Source: Cognatishimia sp. SS12 (GTDB lineage: Bacteria > Pseudomonadota > Alphaproteobacteria > Rhodobacterales > Rhodobacteraceae). From it: a stretch of DNA of 64,000 nt. The stretch spans positions 434,001 through 498,000 of the forward strand of contig NZ_JAQNCZ010000002.1 of NCBI RefSeq assembly GCF_028369055.1. The letters run 5' to 3'. The position numbers and the translations under genes are program-made. Each line of letters begins with the position of its first letter. The first letter of the stretch is position 1. The notes under the pieces are model-generated. The model did not search any database. It was not told the DNA's origin and worked only from the letters and a program-made list of their open reading frames with translations. This document shows positions 29,399-37,892 of this stretch, piece by piece.

Positions 29399-30265
29399 TC
29401 AGGGTTTGGATTGCTCTGCTCGCCAGAGCGTGAAGAGCCCGGCCAGAACAATGATGGCCGCGCCGAGGCCCACATTCAGGCGCAGGGTTTCCGAAAACAC
29501 GGTGATGCCCACCATCGCCGCAAAAGGCAGCTGCAGGTAAGCAAAGGGCTGCACGGCGCTGGCCTCGCCAAATTCATAGGTTTTGATCAAGAGCCAATGG
29601 CCGAGCAGCGTCATGCTGCACAGCATCAAAAGCCAGATCCAATCCGTGCCGACCATCGGCTCCCAGTTCAAGAGCCCGATGACCGTCATGACAACGGCCC
29701 CGACAACACCGGTGTAAAAATAGCTGGTGGCAGAGCTGTCAAACCGCGCGGCATAACGTGTTAGCAAACCATAAGCGGCAAACATCATCGCGCCCAGGAG
29801 CGGGATGGCTGACAAGGGCGAAAAGACCCCGCTGCCCGGTTGCAGGATGATCAGTACGCCGCAGAACCCGGCAGCAATCGCCAACCAGCGCCGCCAGCCG
29901 ACGCGCTCGCCCAGAAAGGGCCCTGACAGCGCGACGATAAACAGCGGATAGCAGACAAAAATGGCATGGGTTTCGGTCAGCCCCAAAAGCGCAATCGCGC
30001 CCACTGTGACGCAGATTTCCAGGGCCAGCAGCAGCCCGCGCAAGATCTGCAGCCAGCGCCTCTCGCTTTGCAAAGCGCGCGTGATCCCGCCGGAGCGATG
30101 CGCGAGGATCAGCACAAATCCGGCGAAAAACCAGTAGCGAAACATCACCACCACAAAGACGTTATATTCCGACGCCAGATGCCGTGAAATGCCGTCCTGC
30201 AAGGCAAAGATCAGCGACGTCAGGCTCATCAGTATAATGCCAAGGCGGTTGTCCGTCTTGATCAT
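29399..30265 (-). CDS. DMT superfamily (EamA-like) transporter
   Basis: This 288-residue inner-membrane protein has about ten hydrophobic helices arranged as two EamA repeats (residues ~10-140 and ~150-280). The family exports amino acids, metabolites or drugs; the substrate is unknown here. Its ATG overlaps the mnmD stop by 4 bases (ATGA), so it is expressed with mnmD. The functional link, if any, is unclear. Confidence 0.9.
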   Translation of the reverse strand: MIKTDNRLGIILMSLTSLIFALQDGISRHLASEYNVFVVVMFRYWFFAGFVLILAHRSGGITRALQSERRWLQILRGLLLALEICVTVGAIALLGLTETHAIFVCYPLFIVALSGPFLGERVGWRRWLAIAAGFCGVLIILQPGSGVFSPLSAIPLLGAMMFAAYGLLTRYAARFDSSATSYFYTGVVGAVVMTVIGLLNWEPMVGTDWIWLLMLCSMTLLGHWLLIKTYEFGEASAVQPFAYLQLPFAAMVGITVFSETLRLNVGLGAAIIVLAGLFTLWRAEQSKP

Positions 30266-30939
30266 GGCGCGCGTTTTTGCCCGGTGGACATGTGCCGTTT
30301 GCGGCCAAATCCGGGCACGCGGGTGATGTCAAATCCGGCGGCATCCAGATTGCGCCGTACAAAACCCGCCGCCGTATAAGTCGCGCAGGTGCCGCCTGTG
30401 CAGGTGTGTCGCCCGACCTCTGCCATCAATGCCGTGTCCCAGAGTTCGGGATTTTTGGCGGGCGAAAACCCATCCAGGTACCAGGCATCTGCCTGCCAGT
30501 CCTGCGCCGCCAGTGTCTGGCGCGCATCGCCCAGAACCACGCGCGCCTCAAGGCCCTGAAGGTTCGCCAATGTCTTGTCCTCGGCCCAAGCCGCGACCAG
30601 CCGGGCGGCGTAGGGGGCGAGCTCTGGGAAGGCCTGCAAGGCCCGGTCCATTTCCTCGGCCGCCATTGGAAACGCCTCAAAGCTGGTGAACCGCAGCGGC
30701 GTTGTCATGCCTGCGGCGTCCCAGGCCTGCCAGGTGGTCAATAGATTAAGCCCGGTGCCAAACCCCAGTTCTGCAATGTGAAACCCGGGCGCAAAGCGCG
30801 CCGGCAGGTCATTGCCCGCCAGAAAGACATGCCGCGTTTCGGCCAGCCCGTTGTCCAGGCTGAAATACGGGTCGTCAAACTGGGTTGAGACCGGGATCTT
30901 TGCGTCCCGCCATTCCAGCTTTGCTGACTGGTCGCTCAT
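30262..30939 (-). CDS. mnmD: tRNA (5-methylaminomethyl-2-thiouridine)(34) methyltransferase MnmD
   Basis: This ~225-residue protein matches the methyltransferase half of MnmC. It has LEWRDAKIPVSTQFDDPYFS at the N-terminus, SAM motif HIAELGFGTGLNLL, and DAWYLDGFSPAKNPELWDT. It adds the final methyl group to the wobble uridine of several tRNAs. The start is ATG 30939 (MSDQSAKLEW) or 30945 (MTMSDQ); AGGG lies 9 or 3 bases upstream. It is divergent from an FAD oxidase at 31009 that may supply the other MnmC activity. It overlaps the EamA gene downstream. Confidence 0.93.
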   Translation of the reverse strand: MSDQSAKLEWRDAKIPVSTQFDDPYFSLDNGLAETRHVFLAGNDLPARFAPGFHIAELGFGTGLNLLTTWQAWDAAGMTTPLRFTSFEAFPMAAEEMDRALQAFPELAPYAARLVAAWAEDKTLANLQGLEARVVLGDARQTLAAQDWQADAWYLDGFSPAKNPELWDTALMAEVGRHTCTGGTCATYTAAGFVRRNLDAAGFDITRVPGFGRKRHMSTGQKRAP

Positions 30940-31008
30940 CGTCATTTGCCCTACAGATGCTTCAGAATGCCCAAGCCGCAGCTTTGGGCAAAAGCACGGG
31001 AGTTTGCA

Positions 31009-32055
31009 ATGGTGGATGTCACAGTCATGGGGGCGGGGGCTTTGGGGCTGTCGGTGGCCTGGGCGTGCCTTCTGCGCGGTGCAAAAGTGCAGGTGATTGA
31101 TCCGGGCGGGGTTGCTGCCGGGGCCTCTGGCGGCATTGTCGGCGCGCTTGCGCCGCATACGCCGGAAAACTGGAACGACAAGAAAGCTTTTCAGTTCGAC
31201 AGCCTGATCATGGCCGAAGATTTCTGGCGCGGGGTTGAGGATGCGGGCGGCCTGTCTGGCGGCTATGGGCGGCTGGGCCGTCTGCAACCGATTGCAGATG
31301 CACGGGCACTCGAATTGGCGCAGGCCCGCGCGGCGCAGGCCGAAACCCTGTGGCAGGGCAAGGCGCAATGGCGTGTGATGCCAGCGGCCGAGGCCGGGGC
31401 GTGGTGCCCGCCGTCGCCAAGCGGTTATGTGATTCACGACACGCTCAGCGGCCGCTTGCACCCCCGGCAGGCGTGCGAAGCGCTGGCCGCCGCCCTCCGC
31501 GCCAAAGGGGGCCGCATTCTGGCCGAGGGTCCCGTGGCAGGTCAGGTGATCTGGGCCACGGGTTGGCAGGGTCTCATGGACCTTTCCGCAGAAATGGGCC
31601 GCGCGATTGGCAATGGTGTCAAGGGGCAGGCTGTACTGCTGGATCTGGATCAGCGCGATCAACCGCAGCTATTTGCCGATACGGTGCATGTCATTCCCCA
31701 TGCCGATGGCACGACGGCGATTGGGTCCACCAGCGAGCGCGACTTTGATGCGCCCGACACGGTGGACGCTCAAAGTGATGCGCTGCTGGCGCGGGCGGTG
31801 GCGGCGATGCCGCAGCTCGCCGAGGCGCGGGTGATCCGGAAATGGGCGGGTGTGCGCCCGCGCGCGCGCAGCCGCGCGCCGATGCTTGGGGCGCACCCGA
31901 CGCGATCAGGCCACTTCATCGCCAATGGCGGGTTCAAGATCGGTTTTGGCATGGCCCCGAAAATCGCCGAGGTGATGGCGGATCTTGTTCTTGAGGACAT
32001 CGACGCCATCCCCGAAGATTTTCGCCCAGAGGCTTCGCTGACCCGGCGGCGTTAG
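31009..32055 (+). CDS. FAD-dependent oxidoreductase, DAO fold; candidate stand-alone MnmC oxidase domain
   Basis: This 348-residue flavoprotein has an N-terminal FAD-binding motif (VMGAGALGLSVAWACLLRG) and, after it, GASGGIVGALAPHTPENWND, like the ASGNxxGxLxP region of the MnmC oxidase half. It is divergent from mnmD across about 69 bases, so the two halves of MnmC appear to be separate genes here. The oxidase would convert carboxymethylaminomethyl-uridine to aminomethyl-uridine. A glycine oxidase (ThiO) is the alternative; no thiamine genes are nearby. ATG 31009 is chosen. The stop overlaps the convergent flavin reductase by 4 bases. Confidence 0.75.
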   Translation: MVDVTVMGAGALGLSVAWACLLRGAKVQVIDPGGVAAGASGGIVGALAPHTPENWNDKKAFQFDSLIMAEDFWRGVEDAGGLSGGYGRLGRLQPIADARALELAQARAAQAETLWQGKAQWRVMPAAEAGAWCPPSPSGYVIHDTLSGRLHPRQACEALAAALRAKGGRILAEGPVAGQVIWATGWQGLMDLSAEMGRAIGNGVKGQAVLLDLDQRDQPQLFADTVHVIPHADGTTAIGSTSERDFDAPDTVDAQSDALLARAVAAMPQLAEARVIRKWAGVRPRARSRAPMLGAHPTRSGHFIANGGFKIGFGMAPKIAEVMADLVLEDIDAIPEDFRPEASLTRRR

Positions 32056-32597
32056 TGGCCGCGCGCAACTTCGTCTTTTAGCGCCTCCATCAGCCGCGTC
32101 AGCGCCGCCTCATAACGGTCATTGGTCAGGCGGCCCTCAGCGTCAAACTGATTGCGCGAGTCGGCAACGGCAAGCTCGGCAGCAGGTGCCAAACGGACTT
32201 TGAACGGCGTCATGCAACTGCGTAGCATGCTCTGCGCCCGAATGCCGCCTGCGCGCCCGGCAGCCGCGCTCATCACGGCAACGGGCTTGCCCTCCCATGG
32301 CTGGGGCTTGCTCCGGCTGACCCAATCCAGCGCGTTTTTCAGCACTCCGGTGATGGCCGAATTATATTCCGGCGTCGAAATGAGGATTGCGTCGGCGTCG
32401 GCAATCTGGCGCACCAAAGTCTGCGCAGGCCCCGGGAGGCCAGAGGCCTCTTCGTCGTCGCCATTGTAAAGCGGGATGTTCAAATTCGCTTCTGTATAGG
32501 CGGCATCGCCATAGAGGCGCGCGGCCTCGCGCAGAAGTTTGGTATTGCTGGAGTCCGCACGCAGCGAACCGGAGAGGCCAAGAAGTTTATGTGCCAT
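32052..32597 (-). CDS. NADPH-dependent FMN reductase family protein
   Basis: This 181-residue flavodoxin-fold protein begins AHKLLGLSGSLRADSSNTKL, the phosphate-binding loop for FMN. It continues with ILISTPEYNSAITGVLKNAL and KPVAVMSAAAGRAGGIRAQ, typical of NAD(P)H:FMN/quinone reductases. The physiological substrate is unknown; roles in quinone or azo reduction or chromate resistance are seen in relatives. It stands alone and overlaps the FAD oxidoreductase tail-to-tail. Confidence 0.9.
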   Translation of the reverse strand: MAHKLLGLSGSLRADSSNTKLLREAARLYGDAAYTEANLNIPLYNGDDEEASGLPGPAQTLVRQIADADAILISTPEYNSAITGVLKNALDWVSRSKPQPWEGKPVAVMSAAAGRAGGIRAQSMLRSCMTPFKVRLAPAAELAVADSRNQFDAEGRLTNDRYEAALTRLMEALKDEVARGH

Positions 32598-32682
32598 GAG
32601 ACCCTACTTTTCTGTTTCGCTCCAAAGATTAGCGCGCTGGCAGCAGTGGGCAATGCGCAGGGGCGCACAGCCGCTCTGCGCA

Positions 32683-32716
32683 AGAAAAAACCCGCAGCAC
32701 TGTGCGGGTTTTTTGT
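32683..32716 (-). terminator. Intrinsic terminator of the OmpA lipoprotein gene
   Basis: AAAAAACCCGCA / TGCGGGTTTTTT (32685-32696 with 32703-32714) forms a 12-base-pair stem with A/T tracts on both sides. It lies 20 bases beyond the ompA-like stop. Confidence 0.92.
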
Positions 32717-32734
32717 GATTAAGGCATTATGCGA

Positions 32735-33388
32735 TCAGGCGTTTGGCAGGATCACAATTTCCACCCGACGGTTTTGGGCGCGGCCCTCTGCGGTCAGGTT
32801 AGAGGCCACTGGCTGATCTTCGCCGCGACCCATTGCCAAGATACGGCTGGACGGTACGCCAGCATTGCGCAGCACGCTGGCCACAGAATTGGCGCGGCGC
32901 AGGCTGAGATCTTGGTTATAGGTGGCATCCCCGACGTTGTCGGTATGGCCGATCACCTGAATGGTCGAATTCGGATAAGCGTTCAGGTTGCCCGCGATGG
33001 CGCGCAGATCACGCTGCAGGTCTGGCCGCACCGAGCTGCTGTCGGTGGCAAACAGGATATCTTGCGGCAGGGTGACGATCAGGCGATCACCTGTGTTGGT
33101 GATGCGCACATCGTCATTGTCCAGGCTGCGGCGCAGGTCGGCCTCTTGCTTGTCCAGCTCATTGCCAACAAGCGCGCCGATCCCGGCCCCGATGGCCGCG
33201 CCGCGCAGGGCCCCTTTGCCTTTGTCATCGGCCGTTGCCGCACCAAAGATGCCGCCGACGGCTGCACCAATCGCTGCGCCGCCTTTGGTGTTCGTGCGGT
33301 CGATGCCCGCGTAATTCGGATCTGTACACCCCGCCAATACCAGCGCTGCCGAGAAGGTCAGGCCGACGGTCAGTTTAGATCGGATCAT
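32735..33388 (-). CDS. OmpA family lipoprotein with glycine-zipper domain
   Basis: This is a 217-residue outer-membrane lipoprotein. The signal peptide ends in a lipobox (LVLAGC, Cys21). A glycine-zipper segment follows (GGAAIGAAVGGIFGAAT, GAAIGAGIGALVG, residues ~38-80), then an OmpA C-terminal peptidoglycan-binding domain (VIGHTDNVGDATYNQDLSLR, LSLRRANSVASVL, ending NRRVEIVILPNA). It resembles the YiaD/Pal-like group that tethers outer membrane to cell wall. The start at 33388 is preferred because AGAGG lies 5 bases upstream; an in-frame ATG exists at 33403. Confidence 0.93.
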   Translation of the reverse strand: MIRSKLTVGLTFSAALVLAGCTDPNYAGIDRTNTKGGAAIGAAVGGIFGAATADDKGKGALRGAAIGAGIGALVGNELDKQEADLRRSLDNDDVRITNTGDRLIVTLPQDILFATDSSSVRPDLQRDLRAIAGNLNAYPNSTIQVIGHTDNVGDATYNQDLSLRRANSVASVLRNAGVPSSRILAMGRGEDQPVASNLTAEGRAQNRRVEIVILPNA

Positions 33389-33648
33389 AAGTGCCTCTTT
33401 CATCTGAAAACAATTCGTGTCCGTGTAAGGTCTTTAACGACCCTGCGCCCTATATGGTTCCCTCACAAGGGGGAAATAAGCAAAGCTTGGCGCAAAATCA
33501 GGGATTTAAGCGATCTTTCGCCCATGGTTGCTGACGGGGGTTATGCGCTCAAACGGCCACCAGAATCGGGGGGCATTCGGGCCCGGCATTGATCTTTGCG
33601 GGGCTGCAAGCTAAGGCAGGCCGGACGCAGGAAAACGCCGAGGCGGCC

Positions 33649-34293
33649 ATGGCCAAGCAACTGGATTACCACACGATCCGCGAGATTTTCACACGGTTTC
33701 GCGAGGCTGCGCCCGAACCCAAGGGCGAATTGGACCACGTCAATGCCTATACGCTGGTTGTTGCGGTCGCCCTGTCTGCCCAGGCCACGGACGCGGGCGT
33801 GAACAAAGCCACCAAAGAGCTGTTCAAAATTGCCGACACGCCGCAAAAGATGCTGGATCTTGGCGAAGAAAAGCTGATCGAGCACATCAAAACCATCGGC
33901 CTGTTCCGCAATAAGGCCAAGAATGTGATCAAGCTGTCGCGCATTCTGGTCGATGATTATGACGGGCAAGTGCCCAATTCCCGCGCCGCGCTGGAAAGCC
34001 TGCCAGGCGTCGGGCGCAAAACAGCCAATGTCGTGTTGAACATGTGGTGGCAATTTCCGGCGCAGGCCGTCGACACGCATATTTTTCGTTTTGGCAACCG
34101 TTCGGGCGTGTGCCCGGGCAAAGACGTGGTCGCGGTTGAACGCGCCATCGAAGACCATATTCCCGCAGATTTTCAACTGCATGCACATCACTGGATGATC
34201 TTGCATGGCCGCTATCACTGCAAAGCGCGTAAGCCTTTGTGTGGCACCTGCCTGATCCGCGATCTCTGCATGTTTGAGGACAAGAACCTATGA
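33649..34293 (+). CDS. nth: Endonuclease III
   Basis: This 214-residue DNA glycosylase/AP lyase removes oxidised pyrimidines. It has the helix-hairpin-helix LPGVGRKTANVVL with catalytic Lys124, Asp142 in AVDTHIFR, and an intact [4Fe-4S] ligand set C-x6-C-x2-C-x5-C at the C-terminus (CKARKPLC, GTC, LIRDLC). The ATG at 33649 matches family starts and has GAGG upstream; the frame continues 20 codons further up. The adenosine kinase gene begins inside its stop codon (ATGA). Confidence 0.96.
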   Translation: MAKQLDYHTIREIFTRFREAAPEPKGELDHVNAYTLVVAVALSAQATDAGVNKATKELFKIADTPQKMLDLGEEKLIEHIKTIGLFRNKAKNVIKLSRILVDDYDGQVPNSRAALESLPGVGRKTANVVLNMWWQFPAQAVDTHIFRFGNRSGVCPGKDVVAVERAIEDHIPADFQLHAHHWMILHGRYHCKARKPLCGTCLIRDLCMFEDKNL

Positions 34294-35276
34294 GCACATA
34301 TCAAGTTGTCGGCATCGGCAATGCCATCGTCGACGTGATCAGCCAGTCTGATGACAGTTTCCTGGACCTGATGGGCATCCAGAAAGGAATCATGCAGCTG
34401 ATCGAAAAAGAGCGCGGCGAAACGCTCTATGGCGCGATGACCAATCGGGTGCAGGCCCCCGGTGGCTCTGTGGCCAATACGTTGGCCGGGCTGGGCAATC
34501 TGGGGCTGAAAACCGCCTTTATCGGCCGGGTGAATGATGATGCGCTGGGCCGGTTCTATGCGCAGGAAATGGCGGCAGACGGCACGGATTTTCCGAACGC
34601 GCCTGTGGCGGGGGGCGAATTGCCCACCTCGCGCTCGATGATCTTTGTATCGCCCGATGGCGAACGCTCGATGAACACCTATCTGGGCATCTCCTCTGAA
34701 CTTGGCCCAGAAGATGTGGCCGATGATGTGGCCGGGCAGGCGATGATCCTGTTCCTTGAAGGGTATCTCTATGACAAGCCGCAGGGCAAAGAGGCGTTTG
34801 AGCGCGCGGCCGCCCTGTGCAAAACCAGCGGCGGGCGTGCCGGTATTTCGCTGTCCGATCCCTTCTGCGTGGATCGTCACCGCAGCGATTTCCGCCGCCT
34901 GGTGCGCGAGCTTGATTTTGTGATCGGCAATGAACACGAATGGAAATCGCTTTACGAAACCGAGGTGCTGGACGAAGCGCTGGCCGCCGCCGCCGAGGAT
35001 TGCGGGTTTGTGGTCTGCACCCGATCGGGCCAAGAGGTGGTGCTGATCCGGGGCGCTGAAAAAGTGACGGTCCCGGTTGAAGAAATCGTGCCGGTGGATG
35101 CCACCGGCGCTGGCGATCAGTTCGCGGCGGGTTTCCTTTATGGCTATGCCACCGGACAATCGCTGAAGGTTTGCGGCGCGATGGGCTGTGTCGCGGCGCG
35201 CGAAGTGATCAGCCACTATGGCGCGCGCCCCGAGGCGGATCTGAAAACCCTGTTCTCGCAAGCAGATCTGATCTGA
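34290..35276 (+). CDS. Adenosine kinase, PfkB/ribokinase family
   Basis: This 328-residue sugar/nucleoside kinase has the PfkB N-terminal glycine-rich motif (APGGSVANTLAGLGNLGLKT near residue 50) and the C-terminal ATP/anion-hole signature (VDATGAGDQFAAGFLYGYAT near residue 270). The general base is the Asp in GAGD. Sequence type and length fit bacterial adenosine kinases, which convert adenosine to AMP, but another nucleoside or sugar substrate is possible. It is translationally coupled to nth and followed by a terminator. Confidence 0.88.
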   Translation: MSTYQVVGIGNAIVDVISQSDDSFLDLMGIQKGIMQLIEKERGETLYGAMTNRVQAPGGSVANTLAGLGNLGLKTAFIGRVNDDALGRFYAQEMAADGTDFPNAPVAGGELPTSRSMIFVSPDGERSMNTYLGISSELGPEDVADDVAGQAMILFLEGYLYDKPQGKEAFERAAALCKTSGGRAGISLSDPFCVDRHRSDFRRLVRELDFVIGNEHEWKSLYETEVLDEALAAAAEDCGFVVCTRSGQEVVLIRGAEKVTVPVEEIVPVDATGAGDQFAAGFLYGYATGQSLKVCGAMGCVAAREVISHYGARPEADLKTLFSQADLI

Positions 35277-35301
35277 TCACAGATTAGCCAATCTCAACTA
35301 C

Positions 35302-35337
35302 AAAGGCGCGGCAGTGATCTGACCGCGCCTTTTCTTG
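35302..35337 (+). terminator. Intrinsic terminator after the adenosine kinase
   Basis: AAAGGCGCGG / CCGCGCCTTT (35302-35311 with 35323-35332) is followed by TTCTTGTTT. It lies 26 bases after the kinase stop. A short T-run on the other side may also serve the convergent sulfotransferase. Confidence 0.85.
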
Positions 35338-35349
35338 TTTGACCGCCGC

Positions 35350-36168
35350 TCAATCGCCGAGTTTGGCGTGCACTTCGTCAAGGTCGATCTCTGCCACGGG
35401 CAACTTGTTTGCCGGATCGTCGGGATCATATTTGAAGAGGTCAAAGTCGCGTTTGTACATCTCATAAACCAGATGCATCGACAGATCGTCAAAGTAATCT
35501 TCCACCGGATGCGCGCGTTTGGGGCCATGGTCGGCCGATTCATTGAACCGGGGCACCGCGCCGAGGTCCACCGAATGCGGTACCTCAATGGCGTCTAGGA
35601 CGGTTTGCATGCCCTCGTTGAACTTTTCCGTCCAGAGAATGTGATCGTAGCGGCCGCCGTTCACAACATAGGTCGAAACATGCCCCGAGCTGGCGGACCA
35701 GTGAATGTCCGGGTCCATCGGGCGCCGCCAACGCACGGTGTCGCGGGCGAACAGCAAAAACCGCCGAAAGCTTTGGATCTGGTCAAATTCTTCGCGGCCA
35801 TCCTCGCCGCCGACATCAATGCCATATTTCTGGATTAGCATCGGCACAAGGTTGCCGCGATACCGGCGGCCATTGCGCTGGATGCCGCAGATCTTGTCAA
35901 AAAACGAACTCAGAATGCGGGTGTAGGGGTTGCGCACGCAGGTAAAGGCAAAGGTGTCTTGCGCCTGCGCTGCACTGGTGATCAGCGGCTTGCTTTCGTC
36001 TTGCGACCATTTGTGTAGCCCGGTCTTGGCATCATGGATGTCGCCGTCAAAATAGCTGCCGTGATCAGAGTAATAAAGGATCTGCCCGATGGAAGAGCAG
36101 GCGCATTTGGGCACAACCCTGTAAAGCACGCTCTGACTCTCTGTCATCCAGGTGCCTGGAAAACCCAT
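35350..36168 (-). CDS. Sulfotransferase family protein
   Basis: This 272-residue protein has PAPS-dependent sulfotransferase features. The 5'-phosphosulfate loop is VVPKCACSSIGQ near residue 18. The 3'-phosphate motif is CVRNPYTRILSSFFDKI near residue 77. It resembles the Sulfotransfer_2 group, which acts on carbohydrates. An AGGAGG 7 bases before the ATG supports the start. It is divergent from a branching-type glycosyltransferase across 146 AT-rich bases, suggesting a shared surface-polysaccharide role; the acceptor is unknown. Confidence 0.85.
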   Translation of the reverse strand: MGFPGTWMTESQSVLYRVVPKCACSSIGQILYYSDHGSYFDGDIHDAKTGLHKWSQDESKPLITSAAQAQDTFAFTCVRNPYTRILSSFFDKICGIQRNGRRYRGNLVPMLIQKYGIDVGGEDGREEFDQIQSFRRFLLFARDTVRWRRPMDPDIHWSASSGHVSTYVVNGGRYDHILWTEKFNEGMQTVLDAIEVPHSVDLGAVPRFNESADHGPKRAHPVEDYFDDLSMHLVYEMYKRDFDLFKYDPDDPANKLPVAEIDLDEVHAKLGD

Positions 36169-36261
36169 GTGACTGCCTCCTGCATGATGGACCTAAGTTC
36201 TTCAGGCCACACTTTTTATCAGACTTTAAAAAACCAAACTTCCCAGCTTTATTCAATTGGT

Positions 36262-36282
36262 GTTCACCTTTAATAGGTAAAC
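36262..36282. promoter_or_regulatory. Inverted repeat between sulfotransferase and glycosyltransferase genes
   Basis: GTTCACCT and AGGTAAAC (7 of 8 positions paired, 5-base TTAAT spacer) lie 32 bases before the glycosyltransferase start, in an AT-rich stretch of a GC-rich chromosome. It could be an operator shared by the two divergent genes. Confidence 0.35.
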
Positions 36283-36314
36283 AATCGGGTTAATGCGGGG
36301 TTTCAGTTTCGAGA

Positions 36315-37892
36315 ATGGCAAAGATCGCTTTCATATTGCTTTGCCACAAGGACCCTGAGGCGATCATTCAGCAGGCGCAACAGCTGACCGCGACCGGGGA
36401 TTGCATGGCGATTCACTTTGACGCCAGCGCGCCCGCCGCAGATTTTCACCAGATCACCGCAGGGCTCGCCGACAACCCAAACGTCATCTTTGCGAAAAAG
36501 CGCGTGAAATGCGGCTGGGGGGAATGGTCGCTGGTGCAGGCGACGCTGAATGCGATGCAGGCCGCGCTCGATGCGTTCCCGCGGGCGACGCATTTTTACA
36601 TGCTGTCCGGTGATTGCATGGCGATCAAGACCTCGGAATATGTGCATGAATATCTGCACGAGCATGATTGCGATTTCATCGAGAGTTTTGATTTCTTCGA
36701 AAGTGACTGGATCAAAACCGGGATGAAGGAAGACCGGCTGATCTACCGCCACTTCTTTAATGAACGCGAACAGAAAAACCTGTTTTACAAAGCGTTTCAT
36801 CTGCAAAAGCGCCTAGGCCTGAAACGCAAGATCCCAGAGGATCTGCAGATCCAGATCGGCAGCCAATGGTGGTGTCTGCGCCGCCCAACGGTTGAGGCGG
36901 TGATGGAGATGACAAAGCGGCGGCGCGATGTCATGCGGTTTTTCCGCACTACCTGGATTCCGGATGAAACGTTTTTCCAGACGCTGGTGCGCCATCTCAT
37001 CCCGGCAGACGAAATCAACGGGCGCACTCTGACGTTCCTGATGTTCACCGACTACGGCATGCCGCTGATGTTTTACAATGATCACTACGACATGTTGCTC
37101 AATCAGGATTTCCTGTTTGCACGCAAGATCAGCCCCGATGCTGCTGAGCTCAAGCAGAGGCTGGGCAAGCTCTATGCCTCCAGCGGCATTGATTTCCGTA
37201 TTTCCGGTGAAGGGCCGAGCCTTTTCAAATTCGTGACCGAGCGCGGGCGCGTCGGTCGCCGATTTGCCAACCGTTTCTGGGAAACAGAAGCCACGCTGGG
37301 CCGCGAACGCGAACTGATGATTTTGGTCTGCAAAAAATGGCATGTCGCCAAACGGTTGCTGGGCAAGATCAAACAGGAAACCAATATTCCGGCGATTGAC
37401 TACCTCTTTCACGAAGAACACACGCTCTTGCCGGATTTGGGCGGCATTCAGGCCACTATTGAAAAGCGCACCCGCCATCGCCGCGCGCTGATCCGCATGT
37501 TGTTTGATTATTTCCAGACCAACCGCATGATTATCTGCATGGACCCGGGTTCACTGGACCTGTTGCATGATTTTTACAACGACCGCTCGATCACCCGCGC
37601 GCTGGAAATTCAATGTGAATACTCCGAGGACTACCTGAAGGGCCACGCCAGCCGCATTGGCCTTGCGGGGGAAACCACGCCCAAGGACACGTTTGACCGC
37701 ATCCTGCCCACGATTCAGCGCGATATCGAAGATGAAAGCGACGCCATTCGCGACGCCAACTTCGAAAACTACGGGCGCATCCGGCAGGTCGATGAGGTCG
37801 GCGATTTTCTCAAACCCATTGCAGAGTTTCTGAGCGTCAGCGAAGACAAGGCACGGGCGATTGCCACAACGCCGCATCTCTTCGCGGATTAA
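36315..37892 (+). CDS. Branching-type (core-2/I, GT14-like) glycosyltransferase with extra C-terminal domain (DUF5928-like)
   Basis: The N-terminal ~290 residues of this 525-residue protein match the beta-1,6-N-acetylglucosaminyltransferase family: AKIAFILLCHKDPEAI, FYMLSGDCMAIKTSEYVHEY and GSQWWCLRRPTVEAV, then WIPDETFFQT. The remaining ~230 residues form an additional domain seen in Rhodobacteraceae homologues, which I match to DUF5928 from memory. There is no signal peptide, so it is probably cytoplasmic. With the divergent sulfotransferase it may build a sulfated surface glycan. Its stop overlaps the convergent ABC ATPase by 4 bases. Confidence 0.85.
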   Translation: MAKIAFILLCHKDPEAIIQQAQQLTATGDCMAIHFDASAPAADFHQITAGLADNPNVIFAKKRVKCGWGEWSLVQATLNAMQAALDAFPRATHFYMLSGDCMAIKTSEYVHEYLHEHDCDFIESFDFFESDWIKTGMKEDRLIYRHFFNEREQKNLFYKAFHLQKRLGLKRKIPEDLQIQIGSQWWCLRRPTVEAVMEMTKRRRDVMRFFRTTWIPDETFFQTLVRHLIPADEINGRTLTFLMFTDYGMPLMFYNDHYDMLLNQDFLFARKISPDAAELKQRLGKLYASSGIDFRISGEGPSLFKFVTERGRVGRRFANRFWETEATLGRERELMILVCKKWHVAKRLLGKIKQETNIPAIDYLFHEEHTLLPDLGGIQATIEKRTRHRRALIRMLFDYFQTNRMIICMDPGSLDLLHDFYNDRSITRALEIQCEYSEDYLKGHASRIGLAGETTPKDTFDRILPTIQRDIEDESDAIRDANFENYGRIRQVDEVGDFLKPIAEFLSVSEDKARAIATTPHLFAD

